Source: Nonomuraea basaltis (GTDB taxonomy: Bacteria > Actinomycetota > Actinomycetes > Streptosporangiales > Streptosporangiaceae). From it: a DNA stretch of 64,000 nt. The stretch is taken from positions 37,400-101,399 of the forward strand of contig NZ_VCJS01000023.1 of the NCBI RefSeq assembly GCF_005893125.1, in the 5' to 3' direction. Both the position numbers and the translations under genes were made by a program. Of the stretch, positions 27,487 to 36,428 are shown in pieces (position 1 is the first letter of the stretch; the number at the start of each line of letters is the position of its first letter). The notes beneath the pieces are model-generated. The model made no database searches and was not told the DNA's origin. It saw only the letters and a list, made by a program, of their open reading frames with translations.

Positions 27487-28400
27487 CGTGCCGCCCCCTT
27501 GAACTCGACCGCGTCCCTGGTCAGGTCCAGGTACGCCTCTTCCAGCGTCGCCCGGTGGGCGGCCACCTCGGAGAACGGCACCGACTGGGCGCCGAGCACC
27601 CGCACGATGTGCTCGGCCGCCAGCCCGGAGACGGTGAGCGTGTCGCGCTCGGTGACCGTCACGGTGGCGCCGGCGTGGGCCAGCGCCTGCATCGCCTCCG
27701 GCCGCGCCGGCGTACGCAGCGTCACCCGCCCGTTGGACGCGGCCGCGATCAGGTCGGCCACGCTGGTGTCCGCGACCACCTGGCCCCGGCCCACCACCAC
27801 GAGATGGCCGGCGGTGTCCTGGAGCTCGCTCATCAGATGGCTGGACACCAGCACGGCCCGTCCCTCGGCGGCCAGCGACCGCAGGAAGCCGCGGATCCAC
27901 ACGATGCCCTCGGGGTCGAGGCCGTTGAACGGCTCGTCCAGCATGAGCACCGGCGGGTCGCCGAGCAGCGCCGCGGCGATCCCCAGCCGCTGGCGCATGC
28001 CCAGCGAGAACCCGCCGGCCCGGCGCCGGGCCGCGGACCGCAGCCCGACCTGCTCGATCACCTCGTCCACCCGCCCGGCGCCCAGCCCCTGGGAGTGGGC
28101 CAGCCACAGCAGGTGGTTGCGCGCGGTGCGGCTCGGTTGCAGCGCGCCGGCGTCCAGCAGCGCGCCGACGTGGCGCAGAGGGCTGTCCAGGCTCGGGTAC
28201 GGCCGCCCGCCGATCAGCGCGCGGCCCTCGTCCGCGGCGTCCAGGCCGAGCACCACCCGCATCGTGGTGGACTTGCCCGCCCCGTTGGGCCCGACGAACC
28301 CGGTGACGTGCCCTGGCCGCACGGTGAACGACATCCCGTCCAGCGCCAGGGCCTGGCCGAACCGCTTGCGCAGCCCGGTGACTTCGATGGTTGCTTCCAC
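27483..28400 (-). CDS. ABC transporter ATP-binding protein
   Basis: This 305-residue ATPase drives the two ABC-2 permeases downstream. Walker A is GPNGAGKST (37-45), the signature is FSLGMRQRLG, Walker B is VLMLDEPFNGLDPEG, and the H-loop is in VLVSSHLMSE. Residues after about 215 form a C-terminal extension common in drug or lantibiotic exporters. It is the first gene of the leftward operon and diverges from the histidine kinase gene across 126 bases, so the two-component pair may regulate it. Confidence 0.92.
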   Translation of the reverse strand: MEATIEVTGLRKRFGQALALDGMSFTVRPGHVTGFVGPNGAGKSTTMRVVLGLDAADEGRALIGGRPYPSLDSPLRHVGALLDAGALQPSRTARNHLLWLAHSQGLGAGRVDEVIEQVGLRSAARRRAGGFSLGMRQRLGIAAALLGDPPVLMLDEPFNGLDPEGIVWIRGFLRSLAAEGRAVLVSSHLMSELQDTAGHLVVVGRGQVVADTSVADLIAAASNGRVTLRTPARPEAMQALAHAGATVTVTERDTLTVSGLAAEHIVRVLGAQSVPFSEVAAHRATLEEAYLDLTRDAVEFKGAAR

Positions 28401-28526
28401 GCCAGGAAGACTAGGCAGCGGCGGCCGTCGCGGTCGTCACGCGGGGGAGCGATCTCCGCCGTCGCTGGCGGCAGCTACGGCCCGTCCCTCACACGAGGGA
28501 TGCCAGGACGCCGCGCGCCCGTGACA

Positions 28527-29858
28527 ATGGCCTTTGTGGAGCGAGCGCGAGGCCGGTGGGCCGAATGGGGGCGCCGGATCGCGACCGCGTTCCCGGCGGC
28601 GGCCCGGTACGGGCCCGGCGCGCTGCCGGCGCTGCTCGCGGTGGCAGAGTCGATCACACAGGCAGGGGTCTCGTCGACGCAGCCCGTGCTGGGGGAGAGC
28701 GTGAGCGTGCCGGCGGGCGATCCGGCCGGGGTCGACGGCGGCCCGCCGGTGCCCGGCCAGGCTCACACGCCGATGCCTGGCCAGGCCGACGCGCCGCTGA
28801 TGGACACCGCCGACGCTCCCCTCTCCATCATCGTCCTCCCCCTCCTCGCCCTGGCCACGACGCTGCCGCTGCCGCTGCTGTGGGCCCAGCCGCTCATCGG
28901 CGCGATCGTGACCGGCGCGGCGAGCGTGCTCTCGATCACGGCCTTCCACACGCTCACCGTGGCCGGCGCGGTCGCCCAGGTGATCGCCGCCTACCGGGCC
29001 GGCCGCCACGGGCCGCCGGCGCCGGCCGTGCTGGTCACCGTGCCATTCCCGATCCTGGCCGTGGTGCTCGAACCGGCCGGTCAGCTGCGGGTGGTGATGC
29101 TGATGCTGGCCTGCCTGGCCCCTGCGGCGGCGCTGGCCGGGATCGCCCGCCGGGCTCGCGGGAAGGCCCTGGCCGACACCGCCGCCCGGCAGGTCGTCGC
29201 GGACAGCCTGCTGGAGCACACCGCCCGCGGCGAGCGCGCCCGCATCGCCCGCGAGCTGCACGACGTCGTGGCCCACCACATCTCCATGGTCGCCGTGCAG
29301 GCGGAGACGGCCCGGCTCGCCGTGCCCGGGATGCCGGCCGCGGGCGCGGAGCGGCTGCTGGCGATCGGCGACACCGCCAGGGCGGCGCTGACCGAGATGC
29401 GGCGGCTGCTCGGCGTGCTGCGCGAGGACGCCCAGGCGGAGGCGAGTTGGCGGCCCCAGCCCGGCCTGCGCCTGCACGAGCTGAACGAGCTGCTCGACGA
29501 GTCGCGCGATGCGTCGGGAACCGGCACCCGGCTCGTCCTCAGCGGTGCCCCGGCCGAGCTCGACCCCGGCGTGGAACTGGCGGCGTACCGGATCGTCCAG
29601 GAGGCCCTCACCAACGCTCGGCGGCACGCGCCCGGGGCCGCCGTGGACGTGGAGCTGCACTACACTGACGGCGCCCTGCGGCTGGTCGTCCGCGACAACG
29701 GGCCTGGCCCGGCCGGCGGGGAGGCGGGCGGCCACGGACTGTCCGGCATGCGGGAGCGCGCGGCGGCCGTGGGCGGCGAGCTGCGCACCGGCCCCGCGCC
29801 CGGCGGCGGCTTCTTCGTCGAGGCCCGCCTACCAGGAAGGGATGAGAGCGCCGGATGA
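28527..29858 (+). CDS. sensor histidine kinase, NarL-partner (HisKA_3) type
   Basis: The 443-residue membrane kinase has an N-terminal helix region, a Pro/Gly-rich stretch (about 50-95), four or so hydrophobic segments (about 100-205) and a HisKA_3 domain with ARELHDVVAHHISMVAVQAE (phospho-acceptor H245). A short HATPase domain follows with EALTNARRHAPGA and DNGPGP. The ATG at 28527 is preceded in frame by a GTG at 28521; there is little ribosome-site signal, so it may be leaderless. It diverges from the ABC exporter and is followed by its response regulator. Confidence 0.9.
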   Translation: MAFVERARGRWAEWGRRIATAFPAAARYGPGALPALLAVAESITQAGVSSTQPVLGESVSVPAGDPAGVDGGPPVPGQAHTPMPGQADAPLMDTADAPLSIIVLPLLALATTLPLPLLWAQPLIGAIVTGAASVLSITAFHTLTVAGAVAQVIAAYRAGRHGPPAPAVLVTVPFPILAVVLEPAGQLRVVMLMLACLAPAAALAGIARRARGKALADTAARQVVADSLLEHTARGERARIARELHDVVAHHISMVAVQAETARLAVPGMPAAGAERLLAIGDTARAALTEMRRLLGVLREDAQAEASWRPQPGLRLHELNELLDESRDASGTGTRLVLSGAPAELDPGVELAAYRIVQEALTNARRHAPGAAVDVELHYTDGALRLVVRDNGPGPAGGEAGGHGLSGMRERAAAVGGELRTGPAPGGGFFVEARLPGRDESAG

Positions 29859-29932
29859 GCGTCGAGGCCCGCCCACCAGGAAAGGACACCAGCGCCGGAT
29901 GAGCGTCGAGGCCGCCTACCAGGGAAGGACCC
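29817..29932 (+). repeat. 44-base tandem repeat, about 2.6 copies
   Basis: The unit starting GTCGAGGCCCGCC occurs at 29817-29860 and 29861-29904, and incompletely from 29905. The first copy encodes the last codons of the kinase (VEARLPGRDESAG) and its stop; the others fill the gap to the response regulator. Copies differ at a few positions. Because 44 is not a multiple of three, each copy is in a different frame. Confidence 0.8.
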
Positions 29933-29942
29933 CAAACGCTCC

Positions 29943-30602
29943 ATGATCCGCATCGTCATCGCGGACGACCACCTGGTCGTCCGCACAGGGTTCGCCGAGT
30001 TGCTCGACACCCAGCCGGACTTCGAGGTCGCCGGCACCGCCGCCGACGGGGCGGAGGCGGTGCGGATCTGCCGCGAGCTGGCCCCCGACGTGGTGCTCAT
30101 GGACGTGCGCATGCCCGGCATGGGCGGAATAGAGGCCACCAGGGAGCTGGCCGGGCCGGGCGGGCCGCGGGTGCTCATCCTGACGACGTTCGACCTCGAC
30201 GAGTACGTCTACGACGCGCTCCGCGCCGGGGCCAGCGGCTTCCTGCTCAAGGACGTCACCGCCGAGCGGCTCTTCGACGCGGTACGCGTCATCGCGGCCG
30301 GCGAGGCGCTGCTGGCCCCGGTGGTCACCAGGCGCCTCATCAGCGAGTTCGCCCGCCTGGGCCCGCGATCCGGCGCGCCCGTGGCGGCGCTGTCCACGCT
30401 CACCCCGCGCGAGACGCAGGTGCTCCGGCTCGTCGCCGAGGGGCTGTCCAATCCGGAGATCGCGGGCCGGCTGATGGTCACCGAGGAGACGGTGAAGACC
30501 CACGTGAGCCGCGTGCTGAACAAGCTCGGGCTGCGCGACAGGACCCAGGCGGTCGTCGCCGCTTATGAGACGGGCCTGGTCGTGCCGCGCAGCCGATCAT
30601 GA
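29943..30602 (+). CDS. NarL/LuxR-family response regulator
   Basis: The 219-residue protein has a receiver domain (D8/D9, phospho-acceptor D54, GFLLKD lysine) and a LuxR-type DNA-binding domain (about 150-210, LTPRETQVLRLVAEGLSNPEIA). It is the partner of the upstream kinase. The 84-base gap between them is made of tandem repeats. The likely target is the divergent ABC exporter operon, judging by similar arrangements in actinomycetes; this is inference. Confidence 0.93.
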   Translation: MIRIVIADDHLVVRTGFAELLDTQPDFEVAGTAADGAEAVRICRELAPDVVLMDVRMPGMGGIEATRELAGPGGPRVLILTTFDLDEYVYDALRAGASGFLLKDVTAERLFDAVRVIAAGEALLAPVVTRRLISEFARLGPRSGAPVAALSTLTPRETQVLRLVAEGLSNPEIAGRLMVTEETVKTHVSRVLNKLGLRDRTQAVVAAYETGLVVPRSRS

Positions 30603-30618
30603 CGACTCAGATGTCGAA

Positions 30619-31701
30619 TCAGAAATCGAAATCGTCAATGTTGTCCTTGTTGAACACGGTCGGCTTGCCGAGCAGCACCTCGCCCTTGGCGCCGATCGTG
30701 TACTCGCCGAGCTTGCCGGCCTTGAACTTCTCGCCCTCGGCGCCGGTGATCTGCCCGGAGGCCAGGGCGGCGGCCGCGTACGAGGCCAGGTAGCCCAGGT
30801 CGCCCGGGCTCCACAGCTCGAACGCCTCGATGGTCCCGTCCTTGACGAACTTCCGCAGCTGGTTCGGCGTGCCGAGCCCGGTCAGCTTGACCTTGCCCTT
30901 GTACGGCGAGTCCGACAGGTAGCGGGCCGCCGCGGCGATGCCCACGGTCGTCGGGGAGATGATGCCCGCCAGGTCCGGGTACGAGCGCAGGAGACCCTGG
31001 GTCTCGGTGAACGACTTCTGGTCGTCGTCGTTGCCGTAGGCGACCTTGACCAGCTCCATGTCCTTGTACTCGGGCTTCTTCAGCTCGTCCTTCATGAACT
31101 CGATCCAGGTGTTCTGGTTGGTCGCGTTCGGGGTGGCGGACAGCACGGCGATCTTGCCCTTGTGGCCGAGCTGCTCGGCCAGGAGCTGCACCTCCGTACG
31201 GCCGAGGTCCTCGGGGCTGGCCTGGTTGACGAACACGTCGCGGCCGTCGGCGGCGGTGTCGGAGTCGTAGCTGACGACCTTGATCCCGGCGGCCCTGGCC
31301 TGCTTGAGCGCGGGCACGACGGCGTTCGGGTCGTTCGCGGAGATGACGATGGCGTCCTGCTTCTGCTGCATCAGCGTGTTGATGTAGGACACCTGCGAGG
31401 ACGCGCTGGCGTCGGACGGGCCGACCTCCTTGCCCTCGCCGCCGAACTCCTTGGCGGCCGCGATGCCGCCTTCATCGGCGATCGTGAAATACGGGTTGTT
31501 GACCTGCTTGGGCAGGAAGGCGATCTTCAATCCCTGCTTGAGCGAGGCGTTCGGGTCGGCCGCGGCCGACGACGCGGCGGTGGCCGGGGCGGAGGACTGC
31601 TGCTGCGCCACGTCGGTCTTGGTGGTGCCGCCGCAAGCGGCCGTCAGCAAAGCCAGACCGGCCAGGAGCGCTGTATGACGCCAAGTGGTACGCATTTTCA
31701 T
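30619..31701 (-). CDS. rhaS: sugar ABC transporter substrate-binding lipoprotein, rhamnose type
   Basis: The 360-residue exported protein has a lipoprotein signal ending in LTAAC, then a periplasmic-binding-protein fold with NNPYFTIADEGG, SASSQVSYINTLMQQKQDAIVIS and VSYDSD, which resemble the rhamnose-binding RhaS family. It is the last gene of a four-gene leftward importer and overlaps the upstream permease by four bases. Substrate is inferred from family resemblance. No rhamnose isomerase or kinase genes lie in the window. A GGAAGGGAAG site precedes the ATG. Confidence 0.85.
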   Translation of the reverse strand: MKMRTTWRHTALLAGLALLTAACGGTTKTDVAQQQSSAPATAASSAAADPNASLKQGLKIAFLPKQVNNPYFTIADEGGIAAAKEFGGEGKEVGPSDASASSQVSYINTLMQQKQDAIVISANDPNAVVPALKQARAAGIKVVSYDSDTAADGRDVFVNQASPEDLGRTEVQLLAEQLGHKGKIAVLSATPNATNQNTWIEFMKDELKKPEYKDMELVKVAYGNDDDQKSFTETQGLLRSYPDLAGIISPTTVGIAAAARYLSDSPYKGKVKLTGLGTPNQLRKFVKDGTIEAFELWSPGDLGYLASYAAAALASGQITGAEGEKFKAGKLGEYTIGAKGEVLLGKPTVFNKDNIDDFDF

Positions 31702-32672
31702 GATGGGGACTTCCCTTCCATTTGTGGTGATATGCGCCGCCGCCAGACCGCCCCCAAGTTCGGCGCCAGCACGGACGCGACGAGCAGCAGGCCCGTCACG
31801 AAGTTGAGGACCTCGTTGGCCACGTCCGCGAGGATCAGCGCGTTGCGCACGACGCCGAGCAGCAGGACCGCCATCAGCACTCCGGGCAGCGTCCCCCGCC
31901 CGCCGAAGATCGACACCCCGCCGAGCAGCACGGCGGCGATCACGGCCAGCTCCAGGCCGACGCCGTTGTCCGCGCGGGCGCTGGCGTACCGGAACGTGTA
32001 GACCAGGGATGCCAGCGAGGCCATCACCCCTGAGGCCACGAACAGCCAGAACTTGATGCGCTTGACTCGGATGCCCGAGAAGTACGCGGCCTCCTCGTTC
32101 GAGCCCAGCGCGAAGATGGACCGGCCGAGGCCCGTCGCGTGCAGCACCACCGCCGCCACCGCCGCCAGCACCGCGACCAGCACGGTCGCCAGCGGTACGG
32201 GGCCGATCGAGGAGGTCGCCAGGCTCGTGTAGGCGGGCGGCAGATCGGCCACCGCCTGGTCGCCGAGCATCACGTAGGCGAGGCCGCGGAACAGGGCGAA
32301 CGTCCCGATCGTCACCGCCAGCGAGGGCAGGCCGAGCCGGGTGACCAGCAGCCCGTTGAACGCGCCGCACACCGCGCCGACCAGCAGGCAGATCGGCATG
32401 ATCGCCTCGATCGGGAGCCCGGCGTTCCACAGCCAGCCGAGCACCGCGCAGGACAGGCCGAGCGTGGACGCCACGGACAGGTCGATCTCGGCCGCCACGA
32501 TGACCAGCGTCATGGTCAGCGCCATGAGGGCGATCTCGGTGGTGTCGAGCAGCAGGAACGAGACGTTGGAGCCGTTGGCGAAGCCGTCCACGCCCAGCGA
32601 GGACCAAACGAGGACGCCGGCGAGCAGGACGAGGATCAGGCCCTCCCACCGGCGGGCCAGGTCAAGTCTCAT
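31698..32672 (-). CDS. sugar ABC transporter permease (second)
   Basis: This 324-residue membrane protein is a ribose/rhamnose-type permease with about nine to ten helices. VIVAAEIDLSVASTLGLS and FALGSNEEAAYFSGIRVKRIKFWLF are typical of the family; the latter contacts the ATPase. It overlaps the preceding permease by 11 bases and the binding-protein gene by four, so it is tightly coupled. It forms a heterodimer with the other permease by analogy with the RhaP/RhaQ pair. Confidence 0.9.
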   Translation of the reverse strand: MRLDLARRWEGLILVLLAGVLVWSSLGVDGFANGSNVSFLLLDTTEIALMALTMTLVIVAAEIDLSVASTLGLSCAVLGWLWNAGLPIEAIMPICLLVGAVCGAFNGLLVTRLGLPSLAVTIGTFALFRGLAYVMLGDQAVADLPPAYTSLATSSIGPVPLATVLVAVLAAVAAVVLHATGLGRSIFALGSNEEAAYFSGIRVKRIKFWLFVASGVMASLASLVYTFRYASARADNGVGLELAVIAAVLLGGVSIFGGRGTLPGVLMAVLLLGVVRNALILADVANEVLNFVTGLLLVASVLAPNLGAVWRRRISPQMEGKSPS

Positions 32673-33702
32673 CGTGGAACCTCCTGCGGCGCAGTGCGGC
32701 GGCCACCCGCAGGGCGAGCAGCCGGTCGAGGACGATGGCGGCGATCAGCAGCCCGCCGTTGATCGCGGTCTGCGCGAACGCGTCGACCCGCAGCACGGCA
32801 AGCGCGCTGGTGATGCTCGCCAGCAGCAGCGCGCCGAGCGCGGCCCCGTACACGGTGCCACTGCCGCCGAAGATCGCTACGCCGCCCACCACGACGGCCG
32901 CGATCACGTCGAGCTCCTTGCCGGTCGCCACGGTGGCGTCCACGGTGCCGAAGCGGGCCGCCCACATGACGCCGGCCAGCCCGGCAAGCGCCCCGTTGGC
33001 GACGAACGCCGCGACGATCCGGCGCCGCACCCTGATCCCGGCCAGCACCGCGGCCTCGGGGTTGGAGCCGATGGCGTAAAGCTCGCGGCCGGAGCGCAGG
33101 TTACGCAGCATCCAGCCGACCACCAGCAGCACGATCACGGCGACCAGCGCGAGCAGCGGCACCCCGAGCACCGAGCGCGTCCCCAGGGACAGGAAACCCT
33201 CGGGCATGTCGGCGGCGTTCACCTGGCGCCCGCCCGCCCAGGCGTAGTCGATGCCGCGGAAGGCGTACAGGGTGCCGAGGGTGGCGACCAACGCCGGCAC
33301 CTTGGCCGCCCCGACGAGCAGGCCGTTGACGGCGCCGCAGGCGGCGCCGAGTGCCACGCAGCCGGCGATCACGACCGGGATCGGCACGCCGGGGTTGTCG
33401 GCGAGGACCAGCGCGCCGCCGAACGCCGACAGGCCCACCACCGAGCTGACCGACAGGTCCACGTTCCGGGTGATCACGACGAGCGTCTGGCCGACGGCGA
33501 GCAGGGCCACGATGGCCGAGTTGAGCAGGATGTCGCGCAGGCTGGCGTAGGCGAGGAAGCTCGGGTTCACCGCGCCCGTGACGGCGAACAGGGCGCCGAG
33601 CGCGATCACGATACCCAGCTCCCGCACCCGCGCGACCCGGTCGACGAGCCTCCGGCCGCCGTTGCGCCGCGCGCTTTCCGACCTGGTTGCGGTCGCGGTC
33701 AC
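32662..33702 (-). CDS. sugar ABC transporter permease (first)
   Basis: The 346-residue permease has [18 protein letters not shown] and [19 protein letters not shown], the same family signatures as its partner but clearly diverged from it. It begins with a polar, Arg-rich cytoplasmic tail of about 30 residues. The start overlaps the end of the ATPase gene by four bases. It serves the same four-gene sugar importer. Confidence 0.9.
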   Translation of the reverse strand: MTATATRSESARRNGGRRLVDRVARVRELGIVIALGALFAVTGAVNPSFLAYASLRDILLNSAIVALLAVGQTLVVITRNVDLSVSSVVGLSAFGGALVLADNPGVPIPVVIAGCVALGAACGAVNGLLVGAAKVPALVATLGTLYAFRGIDYAWAGGRQVNAADMPEGFLSLGTRSVLGVPLLALVAVIVLLVVGWMLRNLRSGRELYAIGSNPEAAVLAGIRVRRRIVAAFVANGALAGLAGVMWAARFGTVDATVATGKELDVIAAVVVGGVAIFGGSGTVYGAALGALLLASITSALAVLRVDAFAQTAINGGLLIAAIVLDRLLALRVAAALRRRRFHDET

Positions 33703-35195
33703 GCGGCGCTCCTTCCGGTCGCGGCCGCCATCACGCTCTCCTCGGTCGCGGCCGCGCGGTCGATCTCCGCGACCAGCCGTCCCTCGTGCATGACCAGCAC
33801 CCGGTCCGCCATGCCCAGCACCTCGGGCAGCTCAGAGGAGATCATCAGCACCGCCACCCCGCTCCCTGCCAGCTCCGACAGCAGCCGGTGCACCTCGGCC
33901 TTGGTGCCCACGTCGATGCCCCTGGTGGGCTCGTCCACGATGAGCACCGACGGCTTGCGCGCCAGCCACTTGGCCAGCACGACCTTCTGCTGGTTGCCGC
34001 CGGAGAGCACGTTCACCGGGTCCGTCAGCCGGGCGAACTTCAGCTGCAACCGCACCGCCCAGTCCTTCGCCCGCTCCCGCTCGGCGAGCCGCGAGATCAG
34101 CGGTCCGCGATGCAGGGCGGCCAGTCCGGCGAGGCCGATGTTGCGCTCGATCGACAGGTCCATGACGAGGCCCTGCTGCCGCCGGTCCTCCGGGACGAGC
34201 GCCAGTCCGGCCGCCATCGCGGCCGTGGGGCTGGCGGGCCGCAGCCGCTTGCCGGCCACCTCCACGCTCCCGGCGTCCCACCGGTCGATGCCGAACACGG
34301 CCCTGGCCACCTCGCTGCGCCCGGCGCCGACCAGCCCGGCGAGCGCGACGATCTCGCCGCGCCGCACCTCGAACGACACGTCGGTGAAGACACCCTCGCG
34401 AGTGAGCCTGCGCACGCTCAGCGCGACCTCCCCGGCGTCCGTCTCCTGCTTGGGGAACAGGGCCTCCAGCTCCCTGCCCACCATGCGGCGTACCAGGTCG
34501 TCGGGGGTGATGTCGGCGATCAGGTCGCTCGCCACGAAAGCGCCGTCCCGCAGGGTCGTGACCCGCTGGCACAGCTCGAACATCTCCTCCAGCCGGTGCG
34601 AGATGAACAGCAGCGCGCAGCCCTGCTCGCGCAGCGCCTTCGCCACGCCGAACAGCCGGGCGACCTCCTTGCCCGAGAGGGCGGCGGTCGGCTCGTCCAT
34701 GATGAGCACCCGCGCCTGCCGTGACAGGGCCTTGGCGATCTCCACGAGCTGCTGGTCGGCGATCGACAGGCCGCGGGCCGGCTGGCCGGGGTCGAGTTGC
34801 ACGCCGAGCCTGGTGAACAGCTCGGCGGCGGCCGTACGCATGGCCCGCCGGTCGATGCCGAAGCGGGCGCGGGGCTGGCTGCCCATGAAGATGTTCTCCA
34901 TGACGGACAGATCGGGGAACAGGGTCGGCTCCTGGTAGATCACCGCCACCCCCGCCCGCTGGGCATCGGCCGGCCCCGCGAATTCCACCGGTTCGCCGTC
35001 CATCAGGATCTGACCGGAGTCCGGCCGGTGCACGCCGGAGAGGATCTTCACGAGCGTGGATTTTCCCGCGCCGTTCTCCCCGGCGAGGGCGTGCACCTCG
35101 CCGGCGAACAATTTCAGAGAGACCTCGCGTACGGCCCGCACGGCGCCGAACGCCTTGCTGACCTGCGAGAGGGACAGGACGGGATCATCAACCAT
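33699..35195 (-). CDS. sugar ABC transporter ATP-binding protein with two nucleotide domains
   Basis: The 498-residue protein has two ABC domains, as in ribose/rhamnose-type importers. The N-terminal one has GENGAGKST (39-47), Walker [12 protein letters not shown] and [16 protein letters not shown]. The C-terminal one has the degenerate first loop GLVGAGRSE and an intact [15 protein letters not shown] and [14 protein letters not shown]. It is the first gene of the leftward operon. The upstream 167 bases are unusually AT-rich and contain a palindromic candidate operator. Confidence 0.93.
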   Translation of the reverse strand: MVDDPVLSLSQVSKAFGAVRAVREVSLKLFAGEVHALAGENGAGKSTLVKILSGVHRPDSGQILMDGEPVEFAGPADAQRAGVAVIYQEPTLFPDLSVMENIFMGSQPRARFGIDRRAMRTAAAELFTRLGVQLDPGQPARGLSIADQQLVEIAKALSRQARVLIMDEPTAALSGKEVARLFGVAKALREQGCALLFISHRLEEMFELCQRVTTLRDGAFVASDLIADITPDDLVRRMVGRELEALFPKQETDAGEVALSVRRLTREGVFTDVSFEVRRGEIVALAGLVGAGRSEVARAVFGIDRWDAGSVEVAGKRLRPASPTAAMAAGLALVPEDRRQQGLVMDLSIERNIGLAGLAALHRGPLISRLAERERAKDWAVRLQLKFARLTDPVNVLSGGNQQKVVLAKWLARKPSVLIVDEPTRGIDVGTKAEVHRLLSELAGSGVAVLMISSELPEVLGMADRVLVMHEGRLVAEIDRAAATEESVMAAATGRSAA

Positions 35196-35207
35196 AGCTG
35201 CACCAGG

Positions 35208-35222
35208 TAAAAAATCGTTTTA
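35208..35222. promoter_or_regulatory. AT-rich inverted repeat upstream of the sugar importer
   Basis: TAAAA and TTTTA arms flank AATCG, and a second AATCG follows at once. It lies 13 bases upstream of the importer ATG, inside an AT-rich patch in an otherwise GC-rich window. It could bind a LacI- or DeoR-type regulator encoded elsewhere, since none is adjacent. Confidence 0.35.
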
Positions 35223-35362
35223 ATCGGTGGGAGGAAAGTAGAGCAGCGACTGGCTGCAAGTCAATGCCCGATTACAACGAGATTTCCGATCAACCGACAG
35301 ACACGGCGACCATCATAGAATTGTTACGTTTTAAGGTCTTGATCCCGGGAAACGAGCGCCTC

Positions 35363-36322
35363 TCAGCCGCCGATGGCGACGGAGCCGACCGGCGGCGGGC
35401 AGGTGTTGCGGCGGTATCTGCCAGGTGCCAGGCCGTACTCGCGCTTGAAGGCGTTGGCGAAGGCGAACTCCGAGCCGTAGCCGACGCGGGCGGCGATCTC
35501 GCCCAGCGGGGCGTCCGACTCCCGCAGCAGGCGGCCGGCGGTGGCCAGGCGCCACCAGGTGAGGTACGTCAGCGGCGGCTGCCCGACCAGCGTGGCGAAG
35601 CGGCGCGCGAACGCCGCCCGCGACATCCCCGCCCGCGCGCCCAGCTCCGCCACCGTCCACGGGTGCGCCGGGTCGCGGTGCATCACGTCGAGCGCGGCGC
35701 TGATGCCCGGGTCGGCCAGCGCCAGCGACCAGCCCGAGACCGTGCAGTGCTCGCGAGGGGCATCGAACCAGGCGCGCAGGATGAACAGCAGGAGCATGTC
35801 CAGGAGGGACGAGACGACCGTGTCGGCGCCCAGCCGCGGGTGATGGATCTCGGCGCCCAGCAGCTCCACGGCCGCGCGTAGCTCCGGGTGGAGCCCGAGC
35901 CTGGCCGGCAGGTGGATCAGCTCGGGCAGGTCGCGCAGGAGCGGGTGGGCCCGGCTCGGGTCGAGCTGGTAGCCGCCGCACAGCAGCACGGTGGCCGCGC
36001 CCGGGCCGTCGATCGACGCGGAGGCGAACAGGTCGGCGTCGTCGGTCACCGGGTCGCACTGCGGCTCGGCCACCGGCGTGGAGGGGCTGTCGGCCATGGC
36101 GTAGCCGTGTCCGTGCGGGAAGAAGACCACGTCGCCCACGGACAGCGCGATCGGCGGGCCCTCCGGCGGGAGCAGCCAGCCCGATCCCTGCAGGACCACC
36201 TGGAACCCGGCAGACCCCGGGGCGGAGGGGAAGCGCTGTCCCCAGGGGGTGTGCCATTCGACGCGGACCGAGCGGGGCCGGCCGGTGCGCATGATGGCGA
36301 TCACGTCGCTGAGTACATCCAC
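35363..36322 (-). CDS. AraC-family transcriptional regulator with cupin sensor domain
   Basis: The 319-residue protein has an N-terminal cupin-like sensing domain (about 15-170, with VGDVVFFPHGHGYAM) and a C-terminal double helix-turn-helix AraC domain (about 215-310, with ELGARAGMSRAAFARRF and ARVGYGSEFAFANAFKREYG). It is of the type that often activates or represses a divergent oxidoreductase gene, here the SDR-MDR fusion 106 bases away. The inducer is unknown. Confidence 0.92.
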   Translation of the reverse strand: MDVLSDVIAIMRTGRPRSVRVEWHTPWGQRFPSAPGSAGFQVVLQGSGWLLPPEGPPIALSVGDVVFFPHGHGYAMADSPSTPVAEPQCDPVTDDADLFASASIDGPGAATVLLCGGYQLDPSRAHPLLRDLPELIHLPARLGLHPELRAAVELLGAEIHHPRLGADTVVSSLLDMLLLFILRAWFDAPREHCTVSGWSLALADPGISAALDVMHRDPAHPWTVAELGARAGMSRAAFARRFATLVGQPPLTYLTWWRLATAGRLLRESDAPLGEIAARVGYGSEFAFANAFKREYGLAPGRYRRNTCPPPVGSVAIGG

Positions 36323-36428
36323 AACAGAACTCTAACTCCATAGACGCTCGCGTATAAATCTCAGACCCCAGCGCATTGGATGTCTCTGCGCAGGCTCCTA
36401 CGGTTGCTTGCGACAGAAGGAGTGCTTC

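Noticed and set aside
25915..28107. Continuous 730-codon frame suggesting a permease fused to an upstream domain
   Set aside because: The first 200 codons are the shadow of the ATP-binding gene; the true permease start at 27486 has an ATGA overlap with that gene.
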